From Actinomadura atramentaria DSM 43919 (GTDB taxonomy: Bacteria > Actinomycetota > Actinomycetes > Streptosporangiales > Streptosporangiaceae): a stretch of DNA of 64,000 nucleotides. Position numbers and translations under genes: made by a program. Positions 34,401 to 41,825 of the stretch are shown here, in pieces (position 1 is the first letter of the stretch; every line of letters begins with the position of its first letter). A model generated the notes under the pieces. The model searched no databases, was not told the origin of the DNA, and saw only the letters and a list, made by a program, of their open reading frames with translations. The DNA is taken from assembly GCF_000381885.1 (NCBI RefSeq), contig NZ_KB907223.1, forward strand, positions 17,217 through 81,216, given 5' to 3'.

Positions 34401-34639
34401 GCCTGCCCGCGCGCGGCGAGACCGCCCGCACCGCCACCGGCGTGCGGCTGCTGCTGGAGGTTCCGGCGCGGGACGACACCGACCGTCCCGTGGAGGTGGA
34501 CGTCGCGCTGCCCGAGGGCTGGCGGCCGGTCGCCGTCCACGGAACCGCGCCGCGCGCGACCCGTGCGGAGACGCGCCTGGCGGCGCGCGCGCCCGCGTCG
34601 GTGCGCTGGACGGACTCGCAGAACGGGGGACAGGAATGA
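25433..34639 (+). CDS. Operon gene B: 3068-aa giant protein, DUF6603-type C-terminus, embedded alpha/beta hydrolase
   Basis: The largest gene. No signal peptide. The N-terminal 900 residues contain repeated modules of about 240-265 aa with the signature G-x-GTAADPW-(V/L)-PL near residues 524 and 790 and a weaker copy near 287. Residues about 930-1110 read as an alpha/beta hydrolase/lipase: WSVVLVAPSFAGDD, VRTVLVAHSVAGVAARRLV (nucleophile elbow, Ser1025), LGLVTLGTPLAP. The region about 2150-2575 matches DUF6603-type proteins (VEGLAGGVGYNRALVVPTDP, TLTIGGYSPWFD-like segments, IGWDPFYYRLDLGIEVGASF). The C-terminal 450 aa are Pro-rich with Val-Pro-Lys/Glu repeats. Start: GTG 25433 overlaps gene A by 4 nt; an ATG at 25421 is possible. 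Function unknown. Confidence 0.8.
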   Translation: MNPQDIAAEAAALGRAIGLLRRDAAGGLHLDKDFFGSPGEHVARLLADAEQRDAVLEALDLLLPHTAEENGTRLHPLVPPNGVGGVYLGVTPEAKTVRLDLVAVARPGPAAPRVTATVPLVLVRDGSLVAVTGSADHPVDLAVAVRLPDDGELAASLAVAADAARFRARLRPGPGSVFPPLDLDPVAAPAGLAPLAVALVDAVLSSADQPADVRRLAAGLTGLLGLDGALPPLPVGDLVRDPAALRGWLARLAATTPADGGSALVAWLRHVGGLLGGPPPTAPATGQPGEDNPVVLHLTAAGASPAVTARVWLRPAPDSGTPVLVAALSAELPVPSAGVAVVGEAVLLTVPLSGTAPTALVERVELTVRRTAAGPVVPVGGAGFGVGDVRVGLRHGLNHGLNHGSGGPAAVVELRDVVTPEHVFPRLDLTDARGLGAAAVTALGDALDEGLGAAGPYASALRTLLGLGGDTPVDLGLLTTAPTRALADRVRRLRRAPDGWRRLLAAVGGLLGSDRPDDVARVTGAGTAADPWVLPLDWWPAATAGFGLALWDEGDAAEPRLRFGLRLRAASAPDARAAWAASARAALLAVDLPEGGGGTVAWLGAVHADLSVTPPAEILDDDLGLTVGAVRATASWRPGAPLTASAELADVTLSAGDEQVALGTLRLPAAADALDASLGLPVTPEQAVAVLRAAVARAARSWGGPGAELLPALFGAPALAPPDPDDAGSLLDRPLDALREWAAALVSAEAGLAADGLPYLAELRRPLAAFLTDRAGLFADAGGTGVEPGGRGTAADPWTVPLQPQAGAPVELLAWALPDGAPGAWAAPAVGRLLERRPDAADVADAAAALAPFLDADTAALGGATAALELLAATLGDGDGVVPLADAGPWTPGLPSRVVAAAHHRLPRASGAVEAVLDEVGRRTAGLGGTPWSVVLVAPSFAGDDCWTELLAAAAPASVATADLRAAPDPLRADLGAVGAASYYVVRLNEDDRYPAEHQAAQLRRVLDRVAVARPGVRTVLVAHSVAGVAARRLVADLPAEGGVLGLVTLGTPLAPVDVTGLAGPDVRSAARLVRGAAPDGLDAPGTDDMLVFLAPTPDDPPPAAGPADLPAARFAAVPAEPPGTGSVPVLAVAGRLPADLTDRLGALVAGAAVAGSDEVTHLGHGVRIGLPAPGVPGAVRADADVRLDLGRVPLVVGAPEPQAPATGLTVRIALTRADGPLLDTETGAARETGARVGSAELAVAVTADGAVFDAVLRDAALDGRWSPSVRLGDARAEPLLARLVAALGAEDPAGGSLAAFRALLADLGLTAPASDGAVLVADAFRALADDPAGFLGPRLVALLDRAEGLYGLARDAAAGDGAWRWRSPDLPVELAVAADPWRVTVRTVDGGLRTSGHGRFEGTGEFRFDGAADADAALSLAGARLERAADGGPLLRAPWLTEPVPLRAAGLRTVLAPLALRLVTDVCLTGLLERAIPFPAAALSRALHDPAGWLLDALLDGTDGTPDAGAVNAVLAELAGAVGLGGGPDRPLALPGGLTVRADATDDGTALSLATATPLNVGGAALTLAASVALAGRHAVVGGTLGLDVPLPGSWGSVRFSLGQGPDGTRLSVGLPGANAVVQLLPTVSGVAELVSAQAARLLPEVLDGLTAAAAGSAPSPLLADALAVAEALGAYDPAAGPGHGFAARGDRLARLAAAGLTGPDGVTAASVTAAATLLGRLLGPGVTVASPEPGALRVTTGVLGGTVTLDARTASAPAVSVALSGLTLATPAAGRVTADVAAGWSGGALTASARLGLRLDTGVGLVLTPRLDVSAAPADGRLTVEFRPLGDDQVVVPLAPVPAPPTVADAVRLARAWIVPPATKLMLDAAAPWLTRPLWRGTGAKTAGDLLRAAKVVDAAGALVLPPPEPATALRDLIGAIDGIAVPLPGGVRLATVRSGDLLGLRLSGTAALGGGDIVADLHAGLPAGSAVQWADGGGGVSVLLLDVSGAAPRLAPRLRLGGVGLTVRRRDAAALVDAGGFRVGRVSGFVRADIALPIGTPPRRTGAGAFGTAVVLGGLGLPLLAPPGPPNDPVAGSILAPGGGDAAPANPPIDVVVATGPNGPQVVLDGADAAEPHWLRVQRTFGPLHLDQIGLAHRRLTGPEHAAAPDAVAVYFDGGVALAGMAVEPDGLRVLVPLAHLGDPGEWEIGLDGIAMSLELPGVRVAGGLSRVVEDGQVEYDGAVTVDVAGRGFTAIGGFSRAADGATSLFVFASLGYPLGGPPYLFVEGLAGGVGYNRALVVPTDPVAAASFPLVQAIQHGDVGQAQSPETALAALRKAAPARRGSHWIAAGVRFTSFELVHTTAVVYAALDRGFQVGLLGVSRMTLPMTGPPIANVELAVNARYDSAEELLSIRAQLTDNSWLLSRDCQLTGGFAFVIWFRERRFVLTIGGYSPWFDAEGFPAVPRVGLRWAVSKEVSVKGETYFALVPGFVMFGGRIEAAYATDIVRVWFTAWLDVLIGWDPFYYRLDLGIEVGASFRMRVCVIACVTVKVSVSLSASLQLEGPPLHGKARVDLAVASVTVHIGKPVPPPPSYLTWLAFSGRYLAGPAGPAVVAVSAGAAADPGAAAPPDGTQQRPWLVQASCRLRTETRVPATRAQVGTADVPLTGVVVGGAHPIHPTPCGTNVRARVRVTHQVTVTDSLGAPPPSLAATPRQGGFQTALWQPAPGPGDRSQNTDALPALGGLDLDFITAVAAAPVTARPGPDVNRVSLPFASGSSSGGPAQSAVPERIAPVPVPKPVPVPEPEPVAEVEPPALLAVVRPGGRRALRPVPGPARASLAAESVDLEPGSPQVWRVSPSGAPDLTVEQGRVRVVCVAESGNVLADRAVDGGAFAVPTGTSRVVVHDEPDAADPGWHLGTPLAQILPGAALGGGATLLPDGPVPMPTAAHGVALLTAADLLRGRAACRTLLPPTVTAVTVVAEPTGDGTETGTETGMDLMAAVTVDGLPARGETARTATGVRLLLEVPARDDTDRPVEVDVALPEGWRPVAVHGTAPRATRAETRLAARAPASVRWTDSQNGGQE

Positions 34640-36567
34640 CCGCACAACTCGAACCGGGCCGCATCGACTTCTACGACGACGTGACGCCGGGCCTGCGCGA
34701 CGACCGGTACCGCGTCCGCGTGACGACGACCGTCGAGCACGCCGACGCCCCGGACGCCTCCGACGCCCAGGTCCTGGAGGTCTTCACCGAGGACCGCTGG
34801 ATCGAGGTCGCCGGCCCGCGCTACCGGCTGGACCGCGGCGAAGTGCTCGCCGCGTTCCCGCCGCCCGACGCCGAGGGCGACTACGACACGACCCTCCCGC
34901 ACGTCGTGCTGCGCCGCCGGACGCTGCCGTGGGAGCGGGTCGTCCCGCCCGGCACGACGACGCCGTGGCTGGCCGTGCTCGTCCTCGGCGAGAGCGAGGC
35001 CGTTCTCAAACGCGAGGCGGTCGCGCCGGACGGCCGGCCCTGCACGACGGTGACGCTCACCGAGGCCGTCGCGCGCCGCGCCCTGCCGCGCCGCGCCGAC
35101 GTGCGGCTGCTCTGCCACGCCCGGCACGTCGCCCCCGGCGGCGCGGACGTCGCCGCCGACGACGACGGCTGGGTCGCCGTCGTCACCGCGAACCGGCTCC
35201 CCGCGCACGGCGAGCCGCAGCGCGCCTGCCTGGTGTCGCTGGCCGACCACGGCGCGGTGCTGGACGCGGTCGGCTCGGGCGGTCCCGTGCCCGCGTCGGT
35301 GGCGCTGCCCGTCCTCTACGACTGGACGTTCCGCGTCGGGGAGGGCGGGACGTTCCAGGAGGTCGCGCTGAACCTCGCGCAGCGCGCCGCGCTGCTCGGC
35401 GTCACGGCGGCGAATCCCGTCCGGCTCGCCCACACGCGCCGCGACGGCACGCCCGGCACCGCCCTGTACCGGGGGCCGATCGTGGGCCGCGCGACGGACC
35501 CGAAGCAGCCCGCCGACGACGAGACCGACGTCAGCCTGGCCGCCGCCGCGACGCTCGGCCGCCTGCTGGCCGCCGCCGACCGGCCGCTCGTCCGCGAGCT
35601 GAGCGAGTGGCGCAGGCGCGACCTGATGTCCGCGCTCGGCCCGCCCGCCTTCTCACCCTTGGCGCGCGCCGCCCGGACGAGTCCGGCGGACGTCGCGGAG
35701 GAGACGGCCGCGCGGCTCTCGGCGGCGACCGCCGACCCGTGGCGCGTGCCCGAGGCGCTGCGGGAGCCGGACGAGCCCCCGGCCCGCCGCGTGCGCCGCG
35801 CCGCGGCGGAGGACTTCGCGGCGGAGCCACCGCCGGTCCGCCCCGGCCCCGCCGCGCTCGCGGCGGCCGCCCCCAGCGAGCCGCCGCCCGCCGTGGCCGA
35901 CGCCGTCGAGCGGTACCGCCTGCTGTACGGCATCCCGCTGGACCACCTGATCCCCGACCCCGACCTGCTGCCGCAGGAGTCGGCGCGCTTCTTCGTCCTG
36001 GACGACGCGTGGCTGGACGCGCTCGCCGAAGGCGTCCTCGGCGTCGGCGGCACCGGCAGCCGCGAACGCGCGCTCACCGCCCGGCACGCCGCCGCGCTCA
36101 AGTCGCTCCGGCGGACGGCCGCGTTCCCCGGGCCGGTGTCGGGGATGCTGCTGCGCTCCAGCCTGATCGCGCGCTGGCCGACGCTGCGCGTCCGGGCGTT
36201 CGGCACGCCGCCGCCCGCCCCGGACGCGGCGCAGCCGCGCGGCGCGCTCGTGCCGCTGCGGTCGGAGACGCTGACGCCGACGCTGCTGCTCGTCCTGTGG
36301 CCGGGCACCCCGGCGGCGGTGTGGATCGAGGAGCCCGAGCGCGAACTCGGCCAGGGCTTCGACCGCTCCGGCGGCCAGTTGGTCGTCCCGCCCGTCCCGG
36401 CGTCGGGCGGCGGTCCGGTGCCCGTCCCGACGCGCGACGGACGCGCCGTGGACGTCGCCCAGCTCGCGAACCTGCTGGCCGTCCAGCCCGGCCGCACCCC
36501 GGCCGCCGCCCCCGGCCCGCTCGGCGCGGCGCTGCTGCGCCGCCCCTACCGGCAGGTCTTCCAGTGA
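34636..36567 (+). CDS. Operon gene C: 643-aa conserved protein of unknown function
   Basis: A soluble 643-aa protein without signal peptide or membrane segment. The N-terminal third is beta-rich: IDFYDDVTPGLRDDRYRVRV, VAGPRYRLDRGEVLAAFPPP, LPHVVLRRRTLPWERV near residue 100 and TTPWLAVLVLGESE. These phrases recall conserved segments of uncharacterised bacterial proteins that travel with DUF6603-type giants (from memory, not checked). The middle (about 350-430) is an Arg/Pro/Ala-rich linker. The C-terminal part contains VERYRLLYGIPLDHLIPD and SARFFVLDDAWLDALAEGVLG. No catalytic motif recognised. ATG overlaps the gene B stop (ATGA), so translation is coupled. Confidence 0.75.
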   Translation: MTAQLEPGRIDFYDDVTPGLRDDRYRVRVTTTVEHADAPDASDAQVLEVFTEDRWIEVAGPRYRLDRGEVLAAFPPPDAEGDYDTTLPHVVLRRRTLPWERVVPPGTTTPWLAVLVLGESEAVLKREAVAPDGRPCTTVTLTEAVARRALPRRADVRLLCHARHVAPGGADVAADDDGWVAVVTANRLPAHGEPQRACLVSLADHGAVLDAVGSGGPVPASVALPVLYDWTFRVGEGGTFQEVALNLAQRAALLGVTAANPVRLAHTRRDGTPGTALYRGPIVGRATDPKQPADDETDVSLAAAATLGRLLAAADRPLVRELSEWRRRDLMSALGPPAFSPLARAARTSPADVAEETAARLSAATADPWRVPEALREPDEPPARRVRRAAAEDFAAEPPPVRPGPAALAAAAPSEPPPAVADAVERYRLLYGIPLDHLIPDPDLLPQESARFFVLDDAWLDALAEGVLGVGGTGSRERALTARHAAALKSLRRTAAFPGPVSGMLLRSSLIARWPTLRVRAFGTPPPAPDAAQPRGALVPLRSETLTPTLLLVLWPGTPAAVWIEEPERELGQGFDRSGGQLVVPPVPASGGGPVPVPTRDGRAVDVAQLANLLAVQPGRTPAAAPGPLGAALLRRPYRQVFQ

Positions 36568-39500
36568 CACGCGACGCGGGAGGACCCGCCTTGAACACCA
36601 CCGCCATCGCCCCCGACGCCGCGTCCTGGCTGCTCGTCCCGGTCGCCCTCGACGTCCTCGCGCTGCGCGCCGGACCGGGTGGGCCGCCGTTCGCCGACTG
36701 CGCGATGCGCGTCCCGGACCCGGCCGGACCGACCGTCCAGGAACTGTTCCCCGACCCGTTCGCCGCCCGGTCCGCGCCGCGCCCCGCCGGGGCGTACCTG
36801 CACTGGGGCGTCCCGGACGGGCTCACCCACGCCGAGCAGGCCCCGCCGACCGGCGGCGCGCCGGGCGGCGTGGACTTCCCCGCGCTGCCCGACCGGTGGC
36901 TGGTCGTCCGCGTGTCCGCCGGGCCGGGGCCGAGGCCGCGCGCCGTCCGCGCGTGGGTCCTGGACGCGACCGCCGGGGCGGCCGCGCCGCCGGTCGTCAC
37001 ACCGCTGCCGCAGTGGACCGCGCCCGACCCCGGCCCGGTGCCGGACAAGCCGCTGACGGCCCTCGGCCACGGCGACTTCGGCTGGGCCGCCTACTACGAC
37101 AACGTCGAGGGCCGCCTCGGGTTCTACGACCCGCTCACCGACGCGCAGGGCCCCGTCGCTTACCTCGTCTGCGGCTGGTACGCGCACCGGGACCTCGACC
37201 CGCTGCGCCGCGCCCGCGCGACGACGTGGACGGCGGTCGCCGACTTCCTCACCGCGCACCGCTGGCGGCTGCCCGCCGGGCAGTACGACCCGCTCGCCGC
37301 GCCGCCGTCCGGCCTGCTGCTGCACGGCTCGGCCGTGTCGATCGGCTGGCCGGACGAGGGCTGGGCCGGGGACCTCGGCGGCGTCCTGTCCCAGGAGGCC
37401 GACCGCCGCCCCGACCCCGCCGACGTCCGGCTCGCGCTGGCCGAGTCGCTGGTGGACGCGCTGACCGCGCTGGCCGTCGAACCCGGCGAACCGGCCGCCG
37501 ACGCCGCCGCGATCCAGGCGTTCCTCGCGCAGGCGGACGGCGAGAGCCTCGGCGACGGATCGGCCGACGGCGCGCCCCGGCTCGCCGCCGCCCTGCACGC
37601 GCTGCGCTTCGGGGCCGCGCCGGACGAGCCGAACGCCGACACGATCTGGGAGGCCGCCGACGCCCGCCCGGCCGTCACCGGGCTCGCCGCCGCCGCCGAC
37701 CCGGTCGGCGCGGGCCGGTTCGTCGGCGTCGACCGCGCCCGCCCCCGCCGGTTCGAGCCGACCGACCCCGTCCTGGTCGTGCAGGGCGGCGGCCGCAGCT
37801 TCAAGCACGGCGGCGACGGCCGCCACGAGGACGACGGGATGCTGACCGTCCGCCTCGGCGGCATGGTCGTGCGCACGCTCGGCCCCGCCGCCGACGGGTC
37901 GGGCGGCCCGCCCGCCGACCGCCTCGCGGACGGCGTCCTGCGCCCCGGCGTCCCCGCCCCCTGCCAGGACCTGCTGGCCGAACTCGCCGCGCTCGACCCC
38001 GGCTCCGCGCCGCCGCCCGGCCCCGGCGAGCGCCCCCCGGCGCTCGCCCGCACCGACTGGTGGGCGACGTGGAACCCGGAGAACCCCCCGGCGGCGGACG
38101 GCGCCGCGCTGCCGTCCCCGGTCGCGGTGACTCCGCCGACCCGCCCGTGGAACCCGCTGCACGCCGACTGGGAGCTGCGCTACGAACCGCTCGCCGCGAC
38201 CGGCTGGCGGCTGGGCGACACCGACCTGGAGGGCGCGCCGCGCCCCGCGCTGCCCGAACCGGCCCGCGTGTTCCGGGGCCGCGCGCCGCTCGCGGCCGGA
38301 CCGGCGTCCGTCCTGTCGGGGGCGGCGCGGCGCGCCCGGCGGCGCGCGGACGCCGCCGGGCTCGCCGCGCCCGCCGCCGATCCCGGCGCGCTCGACCTGC
38401 TCGACCTGCTCGGCGGGCGGCTGGACGGGCTGACGAGCATGCTGCGCGGCGAGCCGCAGGGCCACCTCGTCGGCGACGGCGAGCGCCCGCCGCCCGCGTC
38501 GCCGCCCCCGCCGGTCCGCGCGGGCGACGTCACGCTGACCCGGCTGCGGCTCGTCGACACCTACGGCCAGACCGTCGAGTTCGGCACGGGCGGCGACCCG
38601 GCGAGCGTCGCGCCGCCGGACCGCCCGCCCGTCGCCGTCCCGCCCGGCTCGGGCCGCGCGGGCGTCCTCACCCTCGCGCCCCGCTTCACCGCGCCCGCGC
38701 GGGTGACGCTGCGGTACGTCGCGGCGGACGGCCGCACCGACCCGGTCACCGGCGCGCGCGTCGAGGCGGACGACACCGTGAGCCCCGTCGCGGGCTTCCT
38801 GATGCCCGACTACGTGGACGGCTCCGCCGAGTTCTTCGACGCGGCCGGGGCCGGGCTCGGCCGCCTCCGCGACACCGGCACCGGCGCGACGGGCTGGGAG
38901 GACGACCCGGCCCGCCCCGACCGGCCGGGCCGCCTCGGCGCGGACCCCGCCGAGGCGATCAACGACCCCGCGCTCGCGGACCTGGCCTCCGCCGTCGTCC
39001 GCGCCGACCGGGGCGCGGCGGGCGCCTACGAGCCGACCGCGCTGTCGTCGCTGCTCAAGGTCGCCGACACCACGTGGTGGACGATCGACTTCACCGGCCA
39101 GGCGGGCGACGAGCACCTGGCGCTGCTGCTCGGCCACCCGATCGCGGTGCTGCGCGCCGAACTGACCGTCGAGGTGGACGACCCGGCGGGCGGCCCCCGG
39201 CGGGACGTCCCGGTCGAGGTCCGGCTCGGCGCGCTGGACCGCTTCGAGGACGGCCTGGTCGGCTACCTCGTGGACGGCGACCCCGACACGCTGCACGTCG
39301 TGGACCCGGCCGTCGTGGACGCCGCCCGCGAGTCCGGGCACCCGCTCGCCGAGCGGTACGTCACCGGCGAGCCGCTGATCGTCCGGCCCGGCGTCCCGGT
39401 CGAGCTGACGCTGCTGGTCGCGCCCGACTGCCAGGTCCACGTGCGCACCGGCCTGCTGCCCGCCAAGGCGGTCGGCATGCGCCGGGCGTGGGTGGCCGAG

Positions 39501-41825
39501 CCGCTGGCCCGCATGACGCCGACGTTCCGGTACGGCCCGGTCCTGGTGGACCGGGAGAACCGGCGGCTGCCGCTGCCCGCCGACGTCCACGGCGCGTGGT
39601 CGTGGCTGCACCGCCCCGACCCGTACGCCTGGGCCGCCGACGAGGTGGCCGCGCTGCCGCCCGCCGCGGCGGACGGCGCGCAGCCCGCCCGGCCGCCGGT
39701 CGTGGAGGAGGGCTGGCTGCGGCTCGGCCTGGTGGACGCGAGCTGGGAGCAGTACGCCGTCCGGGTGGACGTCTCGGCCGTCAGCCAGGCGCCCCGGCAG
39801 CTCCTGACCGCGCCGGTCCGCCGCATCGGCGGCGTCACCGACGGACGCCCGTGGTCGCTGACCGCCGAGCACGTCGCGGAGCTGGTCCGCAGCGGCCGGT
39901 TCGAGTTCTGGATGCAGCCGACCGACGACGGCAACCCGGCCGGGCGGCCCGCGGGCGAGGCCCGGCGGATCAAGGTCGAGCCGAACCCGGACGGCGACCC
40001 GTTCCTCTACACGACGCTGCCGCTCGACTTCACCGACCCGCTCCTCACGCTGCCCGAGACCGACATCCCCGAGATCAAGATCTACGACCGGGCCAACACC
40101 GCGTCGTTCGACCCGAAGGACGCCTACCGGCGGTACTTCCTGTCCGTCCGCGGCGACGGCGACTGCCTCGACGTCACCGGCGGCGCGGCGGTCGTGGACG
40201 CGGGCGTCCCGATCATCACCTGGCCGCAGCACGGCGGGCCGAACCAGCAGTGGGCGTTCCGCTGGGTCGAGCACGCGAACTTCGCCGTCACGGCGTGGAA
40301 CAGCGGCCTGCTGCTGACCGCCGACCCGGCGGGGCAGGAGGGCGCGCCGGTCGTCCAGGCCCCGGCGCCGGGCTCGTACCCCAACTCGAACCAGCTCTGG
40401 CAGCCCGTCTCGACGGGCGACGGGTACGTCGTCATGTACCTGCGGGGCGGCTACCGGTGCCTGACGGCGGTGGACGGGCCGAACGGCCCGTCCTGCACCG
40501 TCACCGAGTACAAGGGGCTGCCCGAGCAGCAGTGGAAGATCCGCGCGGTGGACGTGGACACCCCGCTGCTGGACGCGTCCCCGACGAGCGCGGACCTCCC
40601 GGCGAGCGCGTACACCGACCAGGCGTACCGCTTCAAGATCCGCTACCGGAACACCGGGAACACGATCTGGCGTCCGGAGGCGGGCCACGCCCTGGTGCCG
40701 TTCGGGGACTTCACGCGGCTGCGGATCTACCGGACCAGCGTCGAGCTGGCGAGCTGCGTCCCGGTGCCCGGCGTGATCCTGCCGGGGGAGGAGGCGGTCT
40801 TCGACCTCGTCGCGCAGGCCCCGCACGCCCCGGCGACGCTGACCGGCGGGTTCCGGATGGCGACCGTGACGTCCACGGGCGGCGTCCCCGGCCCGATCAC
40901 CGCGACGTGGGGCCAGCCGACCGCGACCCGGACCGTCGCGGTCGCGCAGGTCGGCCCGGCGCAGCTCTCCGCGCGGCTCGAACTGGGAGTGCTCCCGCCG
41001 CTCGTCTCCGGCGGCTCGCCCTCGCTTCCGGTGTACGCCACCAACACCGGGACCGTCCCGTGGCTCGACCTGTTCGGCCACCGCCTGGTCGCCGCCCCGC
41101 CGGACGGCGTCGACTGGTTCCACACCTACCGCGGCGACGTGGGGACCGTCGAACCGGGCCAGACCGTCGAGGTCCTGCTGGCGACGAACCTGGACGACGT
41201 CGGCGTCCTGCCGCTCTACCTGCGCATGACGCAGCGCGACGTCGGATACTTCGGCCCGCTCCGCACGTGGAGCCTGACCGTCTGCGGCATGACGACCGTG
41301 ACGCGGACGGACGGGACCGCGCTTCCCGCCGTGATCGAGCACGGCGTCCGGCCGGTGCTGCGCGCCGTCCTCAACGTCCCCGCGCCCCAGGCGTTCCCCG
41401 TGTACCTGATCATCGACAACGTGAACGTGGGGACGTACAACGTCCAGCGCAACAGCCTCTACAGCGATGGCATGACGCTGCCGCTGCTGACGGTCGGCAT
41501 CCACACGATCTGGGTCGTGGCCGGGATGCGGGAGTGGAAGGCGACGCTGCGCGTCGAGCTCCCGAAGGGCGAGGAGAAGCCGAAGATCGAGAAGCTGGGC
41601 CGCGAGAAGCTGCTCCCCAAGGAGAAGGACATGGAGAACGTCCGCGGGGGGAGTCCGGACGAGCTCGGGCCCGACGACGGCGGCGCGGGCGCGACGCCGT
41701 GGATCAGCGGGCACGACCGGCCCGACGTCGGCTCGCACGTCTACGCGGACGACACGGACGACACGGACGACACGGACGACACGGACGACACGGACGGCGC
41801 GGACGAGGGCGGTGACGGGCGCTGA
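36564..41825 (+). CDS. Operon gene D: 1753-aa protein with ricin-type lectin, Ig-like domains and (DDT)5 tail
   Basis: The N-terminal part starts with a beta-rich module (AGAYLHWGVPDGLTHAEQ, LPDRWLVVRVSAG, GWAAYYDNVEGRLGFYDPLT) of unknown role. Residues about 1185-1330 are a ricin-type beta-trefoil lectin with three QxW-like repeats (NQQWAF, NQLWQP, EQQWKI) and SVRGDGDCLDV. Two Ig-like domains follow (about 1340-1446, with RFKIRYRNTGNTIWRP as in NBR1-like domains, and 1463-1573), then a third beta module to about 1666. The C-terminus is low-complexity: (Asp-Asp-Thr)5 at 1729-1743, then DGADEGGDGR. Start: GTG 36564 overlaps gene C (GTGA); a TTG at 36591 with a better Shine-Dalgarno (GGGAGGA) is an alternative. 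Probably binds carbohydrate. Confidence 0.78.
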   Translation: MTRDAGGPALNTTAIAPDAASWLLVPVALDVLALRAGPGGPPFADCAMRVPDPAGPTVQELFPDPFAARSAPRPAGAYLHWGVPDGLTHAEQAPPTGGAPGGVDFPALPDRWLVVRVSAGPGPRPRAVRAWVLDATAGAAAPPVVTPLPQWTAPDPGPVPDKPLTALGHGDFGWAAYYDNVEGRLGFYDPLTDAQGPVAYLVCGWYAHRDLDPLRRARATTWTAVADFLTAHRWRLPAGQYDPLAAPPSGLLLHGSAVSIGWPDEGWAGDLGGVLSQEADRRPDPADVRLALAESLVDALTALAVEPGEPAADAAAIQAFLAQADGESLGDGSADGAPRLAAALHALRFGAAPDEPNADTIWEAADARPAVTGLAAAADPVGAGRFVGVDRARPRRFEPTDPVLVVQGGGRSFKHGGDGRHEDDGMLTVRLGGMVVRTLGPAADGSGGPPADRLADGVLRPGVPAPCQDLLAELAALDPGSAPPPGPGERPPALARTDWWATWNPENPPAADGAALPSPVAVTPPTRPWNPLHADWELRYEPLAATGWRLGDTDLEGAPRPALPEPARVFRGRAPLAAGPASVLSGAARRARRRADAAGLAAPAADPGALDLLDLLGGRLDGLTSMLRGEPQGHLVGDGERPPPASPPPPVRAGDVTLTRLRLVDTYGQTVEFGTGGDPASVAPPDRPPVAVPPGSGRAGVLTLAPRFTAPARVTLRYVAADGRTDPVTGARVEADDTVSPVAGFLMPDYVDGSAEFFDAAGAGLGRLRDTGTGATGWEDDPARPDRPGRLGADPAEAINDPALADLASAVVRADRGAAGAYEPTALSSLLKVADTTWWTIDFTGQAGDEHLALLLGHPIAVLRAELTVEVDDPAGGPRRDVPVEVRLGALDRFEDGLVGYLVDGDPDTLHVVDPAVVDAARESGHPLAERYVTGEPLIVRPGVPVELTLLVAPDCQVHVRTGLLPAKAVGMRRAWVAEPLARMTPTFRYGPVLVDRENRRLPLPADVHGAWSWLHRPDPYAWAADEVAALPPAAADGAQPARPPVVEEGWLRLGLVDASWEQYAVRVDVSAVSQAPRQLLTAPVRRIGGVTDGRPWSLTAEHVAELVRSGRFEFWMQPTDDGNPAGRPAGEARRIKVEPNPDGDPFLYTTLPLDFTDPLLTLPETDIPEIKIYDRANTASFDPKDAYRRYFLSVRGDGDCLDVTGGAAVVDAGVPIITWPQHGGPNQQWAFRWVEHANFAVTAWNSGLLLTADPAGQEGAPVVQAPAPGSYPNSNQLWQPVSTGDGYVVMYLRGGYRCLTAVDGPNGPSCTVTEYKGLPEQQWKIRAVDVDTPLLDASPTSADLPASAYTDQAYRFKIRYRNTGNTIWRPEAGHALVPFGDFTRLRIYRTSVELASCVPVPGVILPGEEAVFDLVAQAPHAPATLTGGFRMATVTSTGGVPGPITATWGQPTATRTVAVAQVGPAQLSARLELGVLPPLVSGGSPSLPVYATNTGTVPWLDLFGHRLVAAPPDGVDWFHTYRGDVGTVEPGQTVEVLLATNLDDVGVLPLYLRMTQRDVGYFGPLRTWSLTVCGMTTVTRTDGTALPAVIEHGVRPVLRAVLNVPAPQAFPVYLIIDNVNVGTYNVQRNSLYSDGMTLPLLTVGIHTIWVVAGMREWKATLRVELPKGEEKPKIEKLGREKLLPKEKDMENVRGGSPDELGPDDGGAGATPWISGHDRPDVGSHVYADDTDDTDDTDDTDDTDGADEGGDGR
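41748..41792 (+). repeat. Five tandem 9-bp units coding (Asp-Asp-Thr)5
   Basis: The unit GACGACACG occurs five times without mismatch, coding Asp-Asp-Thr each time, near the C-terminus of gene D. Perfect DNA identity suggests recent expansion or slippage; each change keeps frame because the unit is 9 bp. Confidence 0.95.

Noticed and set aside
36546..41738. A 1730-aa minus-strand open frame
   Set aside because: Shadow of gene D; the plus frame contains the lectin and Ig-like domains.
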